From: Bacillota bacterium
Lineage (GTDB): Bacteria; Bacillota; Clostridia; Christensenellales; Aristaeellaceae
DNA: 17,417 nucleotides
Reading direction: 5' to 3'
Assembly: GCA_023460055.1 (NCBI GenBank)
Contig: JAEWRJ010000055.1
Span: 1 to 17,417, forward strand
In this document: piece after piece, positions 1-7,676 of the stretch
How positions within the stretch are numbered: the first letter of the stretch is position 1
Layout: each line of letters starts with the position of its first letter
The notes under the pieces: generated by a model
What the model saw: the letters and a program-made list of their open reading frames with translations, nothing else
Databases searched by the model: none
Told to the model about the DNA's origin: nothing
Program-made: the position numbers and the translations under genes

Positions 1-962
1 TCAACACCAGGTGCAGTAACCTTGAACATGTAAAACAACTTATTCGTATCTGGGCCTTCGAGCTCGCGGAAATACGAATTGGCATCAGACACATTACCTC
101 CGGGTACTGCAAACACGCGGCCGCTCATTGCCTTCGTAGTATATAGAGAAGCGTTCGTTATTCCCCATTCACTATCCAGCAATCCTTCTGTATATAGTGT
201 ATTCATGAACTTCATCATATCTAAGTACTTTGGATCACGTGCCAAGAACTCTATGACGCCATCATGCTCATAATAGCTCTTTAGACCATACATAGCTTTG
301 AACGTCCCGACAATGGCGGGCAAGTAATCAGCATTAACAGCCAATGGGATGCCTGGATTAAGGACGTCACCAGGATATGCCGTCTTATATTTGCGCAGCA
401 AATCTAGAAACTCTTCCTGTGTAAAGGGCTCACCTGCCTTTGCTCTCTCCCCGTAACCAAACTCCTCAAGTATGTCCATACGCATGTTAAATGCCCAGTT
501 TGGGTCAGGATCTACACCATACCAGTTGTTAAAGTAATAGTTCTTCCCATCCTTGTAGGCGCTCTTTGCGAGAACATCCCCATATCGTTCATACAGATTA
601 GGCGCATATTGCTCAATCAGATCATTTAGCGGCATTAGAGCGCCGGCTTCAATATACCTGTTAAGTGTCGCAACACGCCGATCAATTAGTACGATGTCCG
701 GCAAGTCACCGCTTGAGAGCATTAGGTTGAGTTTCTCATCCGGATTGCCTGTTGGTTGTTGCACTTCAATACTGATGCCAGTGCGTTTAACGATCTCGAG
801 TGCAACAGGGTTCGTAAACGCGTCGCCAGTGTTCTTGTCAAACAAGGTCAAGGTGATAGGTTCCTTTGCTGTTTCGGCACCAGTGGCTGTGCTAATCATG
901 GGTACCACGAGAAGCAACGCTACAATGATTGCCAAGGTAGAGACTAGTCTTCTGTTACGCAT
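1..962 (-). CDS. ABC transporter extracellular solute-binding protein (carbohydrate type), 3' end off window
   Basis: This frame is open from an ATG at 962 to the left edge of the window, about 320 codons, so the C-terminus is missing. The start has a good ribosome binding site (GGAAGG, about 10 nt upstream). The protein opens with MRNRRLVSTLAIIVALLLVV, a basic then hydrophobic export signal, with possible cleavage near ATGA. The mature part has the features of LplA/YtcQ-type sugar-binding proteins: an ITLTLFDKNTGD strand, NPDEKLNLMLSSGDLPDIVL, LNDLIEQYAPNLYERYG and WAFNMRMDILEEFGY. It should capture an oligosaccharide outside the cell and pass it to the two permeases encoded just upstream in the same operon. 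Oddly, there is no cysteine lipobox, although Gram-positive binding proteins are normally lipoproteins. The family call is firm; the substrate is unknown. Confidence 0.9.
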   Translation of the reverse strand, partial: MRNRRLVSTLAIIVALLLVVPMISTATGAETAKEPITLTLFDKNTGDAFTNPVALEIVKRTGISIEVQQPTGNPDEKLNLMLSSGDLPDIVLIDRRVATLNRYIEAGALMPLNDLIEQYAPNLYERYGDVLAKSAYKDGKNYYFNNWYGVDPDPNWAFNMRMDILEEFGYGERAKAGEPFTQEEFLDLLRKYKTAYPGDVLNPGIPLAVNADYLPAIVGTFKAMYGLKSYYEHDGVIEFLARDPKYLDMMKFMNTLYTEGLLDSEWGITNASLYTTKAMSGRVFAVPGGNVSDANSYFRELEGPDTNKLFYMFKVTAPGV

Positions 963-989
963 GTGATGACCTTCCTTTCTATAATTGCT

Positions 990-1013
990 AAGCGTCGCCT
1001 CAGGCCACGCCTT
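990..1013 (-). other. Imperfect hairpin between permease and binding-protein genes
   Basis: Read on the minus strand, AAGGCGTGGCC and GGCGACGCTT form a stem with one bulge and one mismatch around a 3-nt loop. It lies in the 59-nt gap between the permease stop and the binding-protein ribosome binding site. No T-run follows, so it is unlikely to be a terminator. Similar intergenic stems in other sugar-importer operons (malE-malF is the classic case) shape relative expression of binding protein and permeases by protecting mRNA ends. A role here is inferred. Confidence 0.35.
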
Positions 1014-1021
1014 ACAAACAC

Positions 1022-1912
1022 CTAACTCTTAACGGCACCAACCATTATGCCTTTGATGAAATACTTCTGCAAAAAAGGATAAACCAAGATAATTGGAATG
1101 GTTGCTACCATGGTGACTGTCATACGAATTGTCTCACTGGACACAGGTAATCTCTTTGCTTCATTTGCCATTTGTTGTGATGCAGAGAGCATGTCTCCTG
1201 TTTGATACTGGTTGAGAATTTTTACCAGTACTGCCTGTAAAGTCTTAAGCGAAGCTTTATATGTGTAAATATATGAATCATACCAGGCGTTCCAGTGGTT
1301 TATGGCAGCGAATAAAGTGATAGTAGCCAAGACTGGAAGACATAGGGGCAGAGTAATTCGAATCAGAATGACGAAGTCATTAGCGCCATCAAGCTTTGCT
1401 GATTCCTCCATCTCGGCCGGAATCCCTTCCATATAGGTTCTAACCAATATCATCCAAAATACATTGGAGACCCCAGGGAAAATGAATACCCAGAAACTGT
1501 CAATTAGTCCTAAAGATCTAATTACCATATAGGATGGTATTAGTCCACCACTAAAGTACATGGAGAAGACAAAGAATAGTGTCACGATACGTCGCCCTGG
1601 TAGGGTTCGCTTACTAAGCGCATAAGCCATCAATGTAGTCACAAGTACAGTAAGAGGTACACCAATGGTGGTTCTCAGCAACGTCACTCCGGCAGCATTG
1701 AATATCTCAGGATCCGATAATACTGCTGAGTAGCTACTTGTAGTAAAGGCTCGCGGCCAAAGTATGAAGCCGCCCAATTGAGTATCACTCGCTTCATTAA
1801 AAGAAAGCACCGCGATATTCCAAAATGGCAAGAACGTTATAATGAAAACCACAAACAAAAATGCATAAATAACATAATTGCCGATATACCACGAAAAACT
1901 CCGGTGCCGCAT
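1022..1912 (-). CDS. Carbohydrate ABC transporter permease, LplC/YtcP (MalG-like) family
   Basis: This 296-aa inner-membrane protein of the binding-protein-dependent transport family forms one half of the channel of a sugar importer. About six hydrophobic segments are visible, the first at residues 11-35. The cytoplasmic EAA loop, which docks to the ATPase, is at about 169-193: EESAKLDGANDF followed by IRITLPLCLP, with the expected DG and LP..P. The C-terminus ends YFIKGIMVGAVKS, close to the family's usual Q..F..G...GAVKG ending. It follows the other permease after a 78-nt gap that contains a short perfect palindrome (GACAC/GTGTC at 1974-1984), and it precedes the binding-protein gene, so the three form one operon. 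No ATPase gene is present; these importers often share a housekeeping MsmK-type ATPase encoded elsewhere. Confidence 0.93.
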   Translation of the reverse strand: MRHRSFSWYIGNYVIYAFLFVVFIITFLPFWNIAVLSFNEASDTQLGGFILWPRAFTTSSYSAVLSDPEIFNAAGVTLLRTTIGVPLTVLVTTLMAYALSKRTLPGRRIVTLFFVFSMYFSGGLIPSYMVIRSLGLIDSFWVFIFPGVSNVFWMILVRTYMEGIPAEMEESAKLDGANDFVILIRITLPLCLPVLATITLFAAINHWNAWYDSYIYTYKASLKTLQAVLVKILNQYQTGDMLSASQQMANEAKRLPVSSETIRMTVTMVATIPIILVYPFLQKYFIKGIMVGAVKS

Positions 1913-1990
1913 ACTAACCTCTACTTCCTATTGATATACTGAAATCCGTGTTTAATGTGAAATAATTAGGAGTGACACAGTGTCTTCATT

Positions 1991-2917
1991 CTAGAATAAA
2001 TGACTAGATCCCGCCTTTTTTGCCATTATGTTTGTTGCAAGCACAAGCATAAAAGCAACGATTGATTTGAACAGACCTACAGCTGTTGCATAGGAGTACA
2101 TCCCATTCTGTATACCGTATCTAAAGGAGTAGGTGTCAATTACATCTGAGTAACTACGGTTCATCGCATTGCCCAATAAAAAGAACTGATCAAAGCCTGT
2201 ACTTAATAATCTTCCAATCGAAAGAATAAACAACACAACCACAGTAGGCTTAATCGACGGCAAAAGTATGTGCCATATCTGCCGAATACGACCAGCACCA
2301 TCGACTTGCGCAGCTTCGAAAATCCCAGTATCTATTGCAGCAATTGCAGCTATATACATAATTGAGTTATATCCAGCATCCTTCCACGTATTTGATATTG
2401 ATATAATCCACCAAAAGTACTTGCTTTCTTGTAGAAATGGTATGCTTTTTTGTGTCACTCCAAGGCGCAGCAACATCTGATTGATAAGCCCAGAGCCGGA
2501 TAATAACGTTACAATGATATTGGAAGCGATAACCCATGAGACAAAATAAGGAAGGTATGAGGTGGTTTGAACGACACGCTTCACAACCCGGCTTCTACAC
2601 TCATTCAAGAATATTGCCAGTAGTATTGGCATAATGAAGCCCATTGACAAGGTCAGCACACTTGTAACAAGTGTATTTCTCATCACGATATAGAAATCAT
2701 TGCCAGAGAAGAAGTAGTCAAACCACTGAAATCCTACAAACTTACTTTCAAACAGTGAGGACCAGAACTGACCAAGACGAGGAGTGAAGTTAACAAACGC
2801 CATGTATAGACCAACAAGTGGCAAGTATGAGAATACCAGCACACTAACAAATCCGGGGAACAGCATCACATATAAAAACTTATGCTCAATTATACGTTTC
2901 CGAAGACTTTTCTGCAA
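1991..2917 (-). CDS. Carbohydrate ABC transporter permease, LplB/YteP family (TTG start)
   Basis: This 308-aa membrane protein is the partner of the downstream permease. The EAA loop is at about residues 201-224 (EAAQVDGAGRIRQ, then ILLPSIKP). Six or so membrane segments are visible, and the N-terminus (QKSLRKRIIEHKFLYVMLFP) is basic, as usual in the LplB/YteP group. The same frame has an ATG at 2941, but no ribosome binding site stands before it. A near-perfect GGAGGTGA lies at 2922-2929, inside that extension, and places the start at the TTG at 2917 with 7 nt after GGAGG. The longer form would have the Shine-Dalgarno inside the coding region and an atypical MKSRGGDF extension. It is the first gene of the importer operon and diverges from the araC-type gene, with 234 bp between the two starts. 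Confidence 0.92.
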   Translation of the reverse strand: MQKSLRKRIIEHKFLYVMLFPGFVSVLVFSYLPLVGLYMAFVNFTPRLGQFWSSLFESKFVGFQWFDYFFSGNDFYIVMRNTLVTSVLTLSMGFIMPILLAIFLNECRSRVVKRVVQTTSYLPYFVSWVIASNIIVTLLSGSGLINQMLLRLGVTQKSIPFLQESKYFWWIISISNTWKDAGYNSIMYIAAIAAIDTGIFEAAQVDGAGRIRQIWHILLPSIKPTVVVLFILSIGRLLSTGFDQFFLLGNAMNRSYSDVIDTYSFRYGIQNGMYSYATAVGLFKSIVAFMLVLATNIMAKKAGSSHLF

Positions 2918-2921
2918 GAAA

Positions 2922-2929
2922 TCACCTCC
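2922..2929 (-). promoter_or_regulatory. Ribosome binding site that decides the TTG start of the LplB-type permease
   Basis: On the minus strand this reads GGAGGTGA, a full match to the anti-Shine-Dalgarno, followed by TTTC and the TTG codon. No other start codon in this frame has comparable support. Confidence 0.75.
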
Positions 2930-3051
2930 ACGACTTTTCATGGGCTACGACTTAGCTCTCCATAACAATCAACTGAACTTCACATGCAATTCTTTTTTTA
3001 AGTTGTCTACATCTCTAATCACAAAGTAGTGTTATATCTGGAAAGCATGCA

Positions 3052-3081
3052 TTGACGTTCATTGATACTGTAACATATACT
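3052..3081 (+). promoter_or_regulatory. Candidate sigma-A promoter for the araC-type regulator
   Basis: A -35 TTGACG (3052-3057) and a -10 TATACT (3076-3081) are separated by 18 bp, each one base from consensus. Transcription would start near 3088 and leave about 60 nt of leader before the ATG at 3152. No equally good promoter was found for the divergent importer operon in 2942-3051, which fits a promoter that needs an activator. Confidence 0.45.
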
Positions 3082-3151
3082 TACAATGGTAGTATGAAAA
3101 TTTTGCTGTACATTTTATAGAAATTGCTTTCTTTGTAGAGGTGATCATGAT

Positions 3152-4003
3152 ATGAAGACTATTGAGTACGGTGTGGCGGAAGCTTCCAATGTATACATAC
3201 ATACAGCTAGTTACTTTGCTAGAGATACTCTTTATTATTTGTTGCATGTTGGACTATATTACTGTGATGCAGGTTACATGGTCGAGCGTAATGCTTATAT
3301 TGGCTTCTTGATAATTATTGTCATTAAGGGAAGGGGCTACGTCAAGCTTGGTGACAAGTCTTATGAACTATGCGAAGGAGAAATTACCTTTATAGACTGC
3401 ACTAAGCCTCATATATTCGGCACAGATAGTAAATGGGAAATCCTTTGGATGCATTTTGATGGAGCACAAACACGTAAAATTCATGAAGAGGTTACTTCAA
3501 AGATCGGTAATATTATTCTTCCACGGGATGTGCTTGTTACCAGACGACCTATAGAGAAGATATTTGAGGCGTTTCACATGGACAATACACTTAGCGAGGT
3601 TATAATTTCAAAGTACATCTATAACGTTCTTACGGAGCTTTTGGTCTCGCTCCCGGACCATAAAGGTAACGGTACCAACGACACTTTGTTGGATTTGGAG
3701 AAAATCCTGGTATATATTCAAGAAAACCTAATGAATAACATCACTGTAAAATCGCTCGCAACGTTTTCATCCATAAGTCAATATCACTTTATTCGAGTTT
3801 TTAAGAGTAATACTGGTTATACGCCACATGAGTACATTATTTCTTCACGTATCAACTTAGCAAAGAGAATGCTCAGATCGACGCATCAATCTATAAACTA
3901 CATCGCAAATTGCTGTGGTTTTTCAAGCAATAGTTCATTTTCCGTATGCTTTAAAAGGGTTACGGGCATGTCTCCTGTAATGTACAGAAAGAATGAGCAA
4001 TAG
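3152..4003 (+). CDS. AraC-family transcriptional regulator
   Basis: This 283-aa regulator has the standard two-part plan. Residues about 40-110 form a cupin-like sensor (GRGYVKLGDKSYELCEGEIT, then FIDCTKPHIFG and WEILWMHFDG), as in sugar-responsive AraC proteins. Residues 182-283 form the paired helix-turn-helix DNA-binding domain: ITVKSLATFSSISQYHFIRV, FKSNTGYTPHEYI, and the second helix ending GFSSNSSFSVCFKRVTGMSP, with the normal GMSPVMYR tail. The ATG at 3152 follows GAGGTGA by 7 nt; an ATG at 3147 hits a stop after two codons. The gene diverges from the sugar importer, the usual arrangement for a local activator of such an operon, so it probably controls genes 1-2917. It is intact at its 3' end, which shows that the neighbouring mobile element did not disrupt it. 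Confidence 0.92.
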   Translation: MKTIEYGVAEASNVYIHTASYFARDTLYYLLHVGLYYCDAGYMVERNAYIGFLIIIVIKGRGYVKLGDKSYELCEGEITFIDCTKPHIFGTDSKWEILWMHFDGAQTRKIHEEVTSKIGNIILPRDVLVTRRPIEKIFEAFHMDNTLSEVIISKYIYNVLTELLVSLPDHKGNGTNDTLLDLEKILVYIQENLMNNITVKSLATFSSISQYHFIRVFKSNTGYTPHEYIISSRINLAKRMLRSTHQSINYIANCCGFSSNSSFSVCFKRVTGMSPVMYRKNEQ

Positions 4004-4026
4004 ACCTTATCACCTTAACTAATAGA

Positions 4027-5628
4027 CTAATTATACTCGTGCAAATAGTCACTACCGAGTTCACTGCCATCTTTCAACCCAATAATGAACCTCCCTTCCG
4101 GCTGGACCGTCAATTTATCTACAATCCCCTGCCACAGGCTTTCATCAAACTCCGTCAGTAATTTGTCTCTCCCACCCAGTAATTTCAAGTAATTCTCCAG
4201 TTCACTTCGTTTAGCATTACGCGCAGAAATGACCTTGTCCACTTCAGTCAACCGAGTGCTGGCTTTTTCATACCTTGCGGACATGCTGCCATACTTCACT
4301 TTGTAGTCTGCCTGATCCTGCGCTGAGCGCGCGTTTTCCTGAACCATCTTGCGCATCAACTCCATCACGACCTCACATTCTTCCTGAAGAGTATCCCGCT
4401 CCTTTTCCAAGGCGGTATTGTTAGTGATGGCCATCATCGCCTCTTTCAGCCCACCAGTAATCTCAGCACGGTCCATGATCAAGCTGTTCACGAAATCCAG
4501 GAAGATCCGCTGTATATCCTTTTCATAAAGGTGAGGCGTGCTGCACTTCTCCCCTCTTTTGAACTTGCCGTTGCACTGCCAGATCACCCGCCGGTACTTG
4601 CTCGTGCTGTGCCAAACCTTGCTGCCGTAGATGCTGCCGCAATCTCCGCAGATGATCCGGCCGGCAAAGCAGCTGGTACTTGGGATGTTCCCCCGTTCCT
4701 TCCGTCGCTTCATCTCTTCCTGTACATGGTCAAACAACTCAGGTCCAACGATCGGAGGGTGACTTCCCTGTACATAGTACTGAGGAACTTCACCCTCATT
4801 CTTCTTCATCTTCTTGGTCAGATAGTCTGTGCAGAAGGTTTTCCCCAGCAGGGCGTCGCCCTTATACTTCTCGTTGGTCAGAATGCTTTCAATCACAGAA
4901 GGCTGCCATATCCGCTTGCCACCGGGTGTGGGGATCTCTTCGGAGGTGAGTGCTTTCGCTATCCCTGAAGGTGTTTTTCCATCAATAAACATGGTATATA
5001 TTCGCCGGACCAAAGCGGCCTGCGTTTCGTTCACGATCGGTGTGCCATCCTCACCGCGGTCGTATCCTAGGAAATTCTTGTACGGCATGGACACTTTGCC
5101 CGCAGCAAACCTTGCCCTTTGTCCCCAGGTCACATTTTGTGATAAATTTCTCGATTCTTCCTGCGCGATGGAACTCAAGATCGTGATCGTCAGTTCAGCA
5201 CTGGGGTCGAAGGTCCACAGGCCATCCTTTTCGAAGAATACTTCGACGCCTTTAGCTTTCAGCTTCCTGATCGTGCTGATGGAATCCACTGTGTTCCGGG
5301 CAAAGCGCGAGATCGACTTGGTGACGATCAGGTCGATTTTTCCGTCCATGGCGTCGGTGATCATCTTCTGAAAGCCCTTGCGCTTGCGAATGCTGGTGCC
5401 AGAGATGCCCTCGTCGCTGTATAGACCAACAAAAGCCCAGCCCTCATGCTCTCTTATGAATTTTCCATAGTAGTCCATCTGAGCTTCATAGCTGCCCAGC
5501 TGTTCTTCGTTGTCCGTTGACACGCGGGCATAGCCGCAAACCCTACGAACAGACTCTTTTGATAGCAACGTTGCGGTGTGCAGGCTCATGGTTGGTGGAA
5601 TCATGGTGACTGATGTAGCTGTCTGCAT
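4027..5628 (-). CDS. Large serine recombinase (site-specific integrase), distal copy
   Basis: This 533-aa protein has the full large-serine-recombinase plan. The resolvase catalytic domain covers about residues 28-180, with nucleophile Ser37 in GYARVSTD, the DEGISGTS motif (72-79) and the catalytic arginines in SRFARN (R108, R111). The recombinase domain spans about 184-310 (FLGYDRGEDG, NEKYKGDALLGKT, GSHPPIVGPELFD). A zinc ribbon follows (C327-x2-C330, C352, C362). The long helical arm (about 400-475) resembles the coiled coil that controls integration versus excision. The start ATG lies 5 nt after the stop of the upstream recombinase, with AGGAT as a weak ribosome binding site, so the two are co-translated. 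It probably cuts and joins att sites at the element ends, perhaps together with its partner. Confidence 0.93.
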   Translation of the reverse strand: MQTATSVTMIPPTMSLHTATLLSKESVRRVCGYARVSTDNEEQLGSYEAQMDYYGKFIREHEGWAFVGLYSDEGISGTSIRKRKGFQKMITDAMDGKIDLIVTKSISRFARNTVDSISTIRKLKAKGVEVFFEKDGLWTFDPSAELTITILSSIAQEESRNLSQNVTWGQRARFAAGKVSMPYKNFLGYDRGEDGTPIVNETQAALVRRIYTMFIDGKTPSGIAKALTSEEIPTPGGKRIWQPSVIESILTNEKYKGDALLGKTFCTDYLTKKMKKNEGEVPQYYVQGSHPPIVGPELFDHVQEEMKRRKERGNIPSTSCFAGRIICGDCGSIYGSKVWHSTSKYRRVIWQCNGKFKRGEKCSTPHLYEKDIQRIFLDFVNSLIMDRAEITGGLKEAMMAITNNTALEKERDTLQEECEVVMELMRKMVQENARSAQDQADYKVKYGSMSARYEKASTRLTEVDKVISARNAKRSELENYLKLLGGRDKLLTEFDESLWQGIVDKLTVQPEGRFIIGLKDGSELGSDYLHEYN

Positions 5629-5633
5629 GGTGC

Positions 5634-6926
5634 TTATCCTTTCAAACGTACACGGTTACGCGCCGCGGTTCTCATGTCTTCGGTCCAGCTCTCGCTGCGG
5701 GAACGGTCCTTCCACTGCATATCAACCTCCTGCCCGTCATGCATAACAAACCGGACAGAATTGGGTGCGATTACCTTTATCCTGATCACTTGGGCATCAA
5801 AGGCTTCGGCATCAAAACCCTCTATACCCAGGACGTTTGTGGCAAGCGTATACAATACGGCCTCAGGGATCTGCTTGGCTGGGCAGCTCTCCCTGCCTTC
5901 ACGCAAGTAGGTCGCGCATTGCCACTTGGGCACACCTTTGTACACGACCCGCCTGAAGAATTTTCTGCAGACAGAACACTCGATTTTCTTTGTGAACGGG
6001 TAAACTGCTGGGGTCTTTCCAGCTATATTATTCTTCACCCGATGAGACTCGATTATCCCCTGCACCTGCTTGAAGATCTCGGGGGCTATGATCGCAGGAT
6101 GCGTACCAGTCGAATAATAACGCGACAGCTGGCCTCGGTTAAAGACGAGCTTCTTGGTGATATGATCTACAACATACTTCTTCTGAAGCAGGGCATTACC
6201 AGTGTATTTCTCATTCTTTAGCAGCACCATCACACGGTTGCCTGTCCATTTGCCGCCGAAAACCGTGCTTACATTCCTCTCCCTCAACGATTTGGCGATT
6301 GCATTACAGCCCAACCCGGTAAGGTAGTCTTTGAAAATACCGGCTACCACCTCAGCCTGTTCTGGGACGATTTCCACTTGGTCATGGCGTATCCTGTAAC
6401 CGTACATAAATCGAAAATTAGCTAACTCGCCAGCTTTGAACCGGCTACGGATGCGCCACTTGCAATTGTCACTGACAGCGCGGCTCTCTTCTTGCGCAAC
6501 GGTGGCCAGCAAGGACATAGCGAGCTCCCCCTGGCCACGATCGGAATAAATCCCTTCCTTTTGGAAAAACACCGCTACCCCCAGGGCCTTCAGTTCGCGC
6601 GTTGTTTCCAGCAGCGTCACAGTATTGCGGGCAAAGCGGCTGACTGCCTTGGTGATGATCATGTCGATTTTCCCGTCTCGGCAATCCTGGATCATCCTCT
6701 GAAACTCAGGGCGGTTGTCCTTTGTGCCAGATTTCGCCTCATCAGCATAGACGCCGGCGAACTGCCAGCCAGGATGGCTTTGAATGTATCCGCTGAAATA
6801 ACTGATCTGCGTGGAAAGAGAATGGAGCATCGCCTCTTTACCGCTTGAAACACGTGCATAGGCGGCGACACGGATTTCATTGGTAGTTGGTGCTTTCAGC
6901 GGCATCACTTGCCAGACATTAGCCAT
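5634..6926 (-). CDS. Large serine recombinase (site-specific integrase), proximal copy
   Basis: This 430-aa protein is a second, divergent serine recombinase. Its catalytic domain has Ser27 in AAYARVSSG, ADEAKSGT (61-68) and SRFARN (R97, R100). The recombinase domain contains KNEKYTGNALLQKK and GTHPAIIAPEIF, closely parallel to the downstream copy. A zinc ribbon is formed by C317-x2-C320, C337 and C348. It lacks the long helical arm of the downstream protein and ends with a short basic tail (WTEDMRTAARNRVRLKG). The start has a strong GGGGGTGA ribosome binding site. Two unequal partners of about 430 and 530 residues recall CcrA/CcrB of staphylococcal cassettes, where both are used, but identity with those proteins is not claimed. 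The pair may act as a heteromer or may recognise different sites. Confidence 0.92.
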   Translation of the reverse strand: MANVWQVMPLKAPTTNEIRVAAYARVSSGKEAMLHSLSTQISYFSGYIQSHPGWQFAGVYADEAKSGTKDNRPEFQRMIQDCRDGKIDMIITKAVSRFARNTVTLLETTRELKALGVAVFFQKEGIYSDRGQGELAMSLLATVAQEESRAVSDNCKWRIRSRFKAGELANFRFMYGYRIRHDQVEIVPEQAEVVAGIFKDYLTGLGCNAIAKSLRERNVSTVFGGKWTGNRVMVLLKNEKYTGNALLQKKYVVDHITKKLVFNRGQLSRYYSTGTHPAIIAPEIFKQVQGIIESHRVKNNIAGKTPAVYPFTKKIECSVCRKFFRRVVYKGVPKWQCATYLREGRESCPAKQIPEAVLYTLATNVLGIEGFDAEAFDAQVIRIKVIAPNSVRFVMHDGQEVDMQWKDRSRSESWTEDMRTAARNRVRLKG

Positions 6927-6977
6927 GGGTTCACCCCCTTTTTGTAGGTCGCATATTACCTCTGAAAGCCAGTTGTA

Positions 6978-7148
6978 TCAACTCAATAAGGGATATAAAC
7001 CCTTAAGAATTGGTTCAAATATTCTGATCATCCGGGCATCGACGGCATGGTAATCATCCTCTGAGATCATGCTGTTTTTCAGCAGTTCCTTGACCAGGGA
7101 CATTGCTGCCCTGTACTTGAGTTCACACTGCAGTTGCTCCCCTGTCAT
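6978..7148 (-). CDS. Small SHOCT-like protein of the recombinase operon (56 aa)
   Basis: This short gene starts at an ATG that overlaps the stop of the preceding HTH gene as ATGA (7145-7148), a typical coupled start, and ends at TGA 6978-6980, 51 nt before the first recombinase. The protein begins MTGEQLQCELKYRAAMSLVK and continues ELLKNSMISEDDYHAVDARM. The LLKNSMISEDDYHAVD part matches the pattern of SHOCT-type small domains (a helix, then a short ligand-free 'G-I-I-T/S-E-E-E/D-Y/F' turn and a second helix). Comparable small ORFs lie before recombinases in other clostridial elements. The function is unknown; an adaptor or regulator for the recombinases is a guess. The coding call rests on the overlap and the plausible sequence. 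Confidence 0.75.
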   Translation of the reverse strand: MTGEQLQCELKYRAAMSLVKELLKNSMISEDDYHAVDARMIRIFEPILKGLYPLLS

Positions 7149-7540
7149 GGCTGTTCCTCTCCGGTTCCAAAACGCTGAGCGATATAGCAGGGATGGCTGC
7201 AGTACATGCTCTGTCTGCGGTAACTGGTGTATTCCTTCCTGCAGTGCTCACAAACATGTACCGACCCACGCCTGACACGCTTGTCTCGGTTCTCTTGCCA
7301 CCAACCGGTCCGGCATTGGGCCGAGCAGAATCTCTGTGGCCGACTTTGATTCCTGATAATAAGTAGCGTTTTCGCGCAGGCTACGCATTGCTGCGTTTCA
7401 TCCTGCCTGGGTTTGATTCCCTGCCGGCTGCAGTACGCCTTGATGGTCCCAACGGCCATGCCAGTTTTTCTAGCAATGCTTGTATAGCTTTCCCCCGCTA
7501 AGCGCAACCTTTGAATGACCTTTTCTTGCCCGCTTGTCAT
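7145..7540 (-). CDS. HTH protein with two FCS-like zinc fingers (sigma-70 region-4-like), recombinase operon
   Basis: This 131-aa protein has an N-terminal helix-turn-helix at about residues 5-40 (LAGESYTSIARKTGMAVGTI, then KAYCSRQG), similar to sigma-70 region 4 or other HTH domains. Two tandem zinc-binding units follow: C52-x2-C55-x16-C72-x3-C76 and C97-x2-C100-x13-C114-x3-C118. In each, the second half reads FCS/YCSxxC, so the unit looks duplicated. The frame stays open upstream to a TTG at 7558, but GGAGGA lies just before the ATG at 7540 (MTSGQEKVIQRL), which is the better start. Its stop overlaps the next start (ATGA). Being the first sizeable gene of the recombinase operon, it may regulate the operon or act as a directionality factor; neither is shown by the sequence. 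Confidence 0.82.
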   Translation of the reverse strand: MTSGQEKVIQRLRLAGESYTSIARKTGMAVGTIKAYCSRQGIKPRQDETQQCVACAKTLLIIRNQSRPQRFCSAQCRTGWWQENRDKRVRRGSVHVCEHCRKEYTSYRRQSMYCSHPCYIAQRFGTGEEQP

Positions 7541-7570
7541 CTCATGTCCTCCATCCAAGGAACTCTGTCC

Positions 7571-7651
7571 TCACTCCCCAATGGAGGTGAACAGGCCGTT
7601 TGAACGAAGGGATGGCGTTTTTGCGATAGTATCTTTCTGCATGACATTCAT
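7571..7651 (-). CDS. Possible 26-aa peptide at the head of the recombinase operon
   Basis: A 27-codon frame starts at ATG 7651 with a good ribosome binding site (GGGAGGA, 7 nt upstream). It encodes MNVMQKDTIAKTPSLRSNGL followed by FTSIGE and a TGA at 7571. It ends 30 nt before the ATG of the HTH protein, in the same direction. No recognisable family. It could be a small regulatory peptide, an upstream ORF that couples translation, or chance. The ribosome binding site and position are the only support. Confidence 0.4.
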   Translation of the reverse strand: MNVMQKDTIAKTPSLRSNGLFTSIGE

Positions 7652-7676
7652 GGTGCAGTCCTCCCATCAAAGTCAT

